Source: DATHWB01 sp041744795
GTDB lineage: Bacteria > Actinomycetota > Acidimicrobiia > Spongiisociales > ZC4RG35
DNA length: 11,949 nt
Direction of reading: 5' to 3'
Assembly (NCBI GenBank): GCA_041744795.1
Contig: JBGTKD010000051.1
Location: 1 to 11,949, forward strand
Shown here: in pieces, positions 11,816 through 11,949 of the stretch
Position numbering within the stretch: position 1 is the stretch's first letter
How the letters are laid out: each line of letters opens with the position of its first letter
The notes under the pieces: generated by a model
What the model was told of the DNA's origin: nothing
Databases searched by the model: none
The model's input: only the letters and a program-made list of their open reading frames with translations
Position numbers and translations under genes: made by a program

Positions 11816-11949
11816 TCAGGCAGCTAGGTGTTCGGAGATGACGTCACCGACGGCGATGGTCATCACTCTGCCTGCCACCGCATAGGGACTGGTCAGCAGC
11901 AATGTGATGGTCGAAGGACTTCGGGACGAGACATGGCCCGTATAGGCCC
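11816..11949 (-). CDS. Probable 3' end of an unrecognised gene (cut by window edge)
   Basis: A minus-strand frame stays open from the window edge to a TGA at 11818-11816, giving 43 residues that end GDVISEHLAA after a hydrophobic stretch TITLLLTSPYAVAGRVMTI. I do not recognise the family. Third codon positions are moderately GC-rich (about 65%), and the frame would end 6 nt after the convergent PAC2 gene, which is a natural arrangement. The other two minus-strand frames contain stops. Evidence is limited by the short length. Confidence 0.4.
   Translation of the reverse strand, partial: AYTGHVSSRSPSTITLLLTSPYAVAGRVMTIAVGDVISEHLAA

Noticed and set aside
1..11949. CRISPR array, insertion sequence, toxin-antitoxin pair or defence system
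   Set aside because: No regularly spaced repeats, no transposase or integrase motifs, and no recognised defence domains were seen on either strand.

Overview
This window comes from a high-GC genome that is most likely actinobacterial. The supporting evidence is a 29-residue, Lys/Arg-rich bS22-type ribosomal peptide, a PAC2-family protein of the kind common in Actinomycetota, GTG and TTG starts, and start codons placed directly behind TANNNT -10 boxes, as in leaderless transcription. The species cannot be told from the sequence. Acidimicrobiia-like lineages would fit, but that is a guess.

Layout. Positions 1-836 (minus strand) hold the start of a DUF1326 protein with a CNCEAICPC motif and, upstream of it, a DUF2182 membrane protein. 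Positions 849-1514 hold no protein gene. They contain two hairpins, a decayed tRNA-Gly copy and an intact tRNA-Gly(CCC), all on the minus strand. Positions 1515-7687 (minus strand) are a complete seven-gene Mrp/Mnh Na+/H+ antiporter operon in the order mnhA-B-C-D-E-F-G, read right to left. All six junctions overlap by exactly 4 nt. The last gene in the series is a 130-aa stand-alone cyclic-nucleotide-binding domain. Positions 7855-8079 (minus strand) hold a two-TM mini-protein. Divergent from it is an orphan homoserine kinase, thrB (8162-9013, plus), preceded by a possible 12-codon leader ORF.

Positions 9134-9223 encode bS22, followed by a strong hairpin and then a convergent CopD-like membrane protein (9263-9640, minus). 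Positions 9745-11809 (plus) hold a crotonase (enoyl-CoA hydratase family), then a short dienelactone-hydrolase-like ORF that appears to have lost its N-terminal half and key catalytic residues, then a PAC2-family protein with its own apparent leaderless promoter. The last 130 bases probably hold the 3' end of another minus-strand gene.

How the genes work together. The Mrp cluster would form one large membrane complex exchanging cytoplasmic Na+ for H+, serving pH and sodium homeostasis. The co-oriented cNMP-binding protein could tie it to a nucleotide second messenger (inference). The remaining genes are mostly single housekeeping genes. I found no phage, transposon, CRISPR or clear defence system. 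The most unusual points are the cNMP sensor at the tail of the Mrp operon, the broken tRNA-Gly tandem copy, the catalytically degenerate DLH remnant, and the thrB leader ORF.
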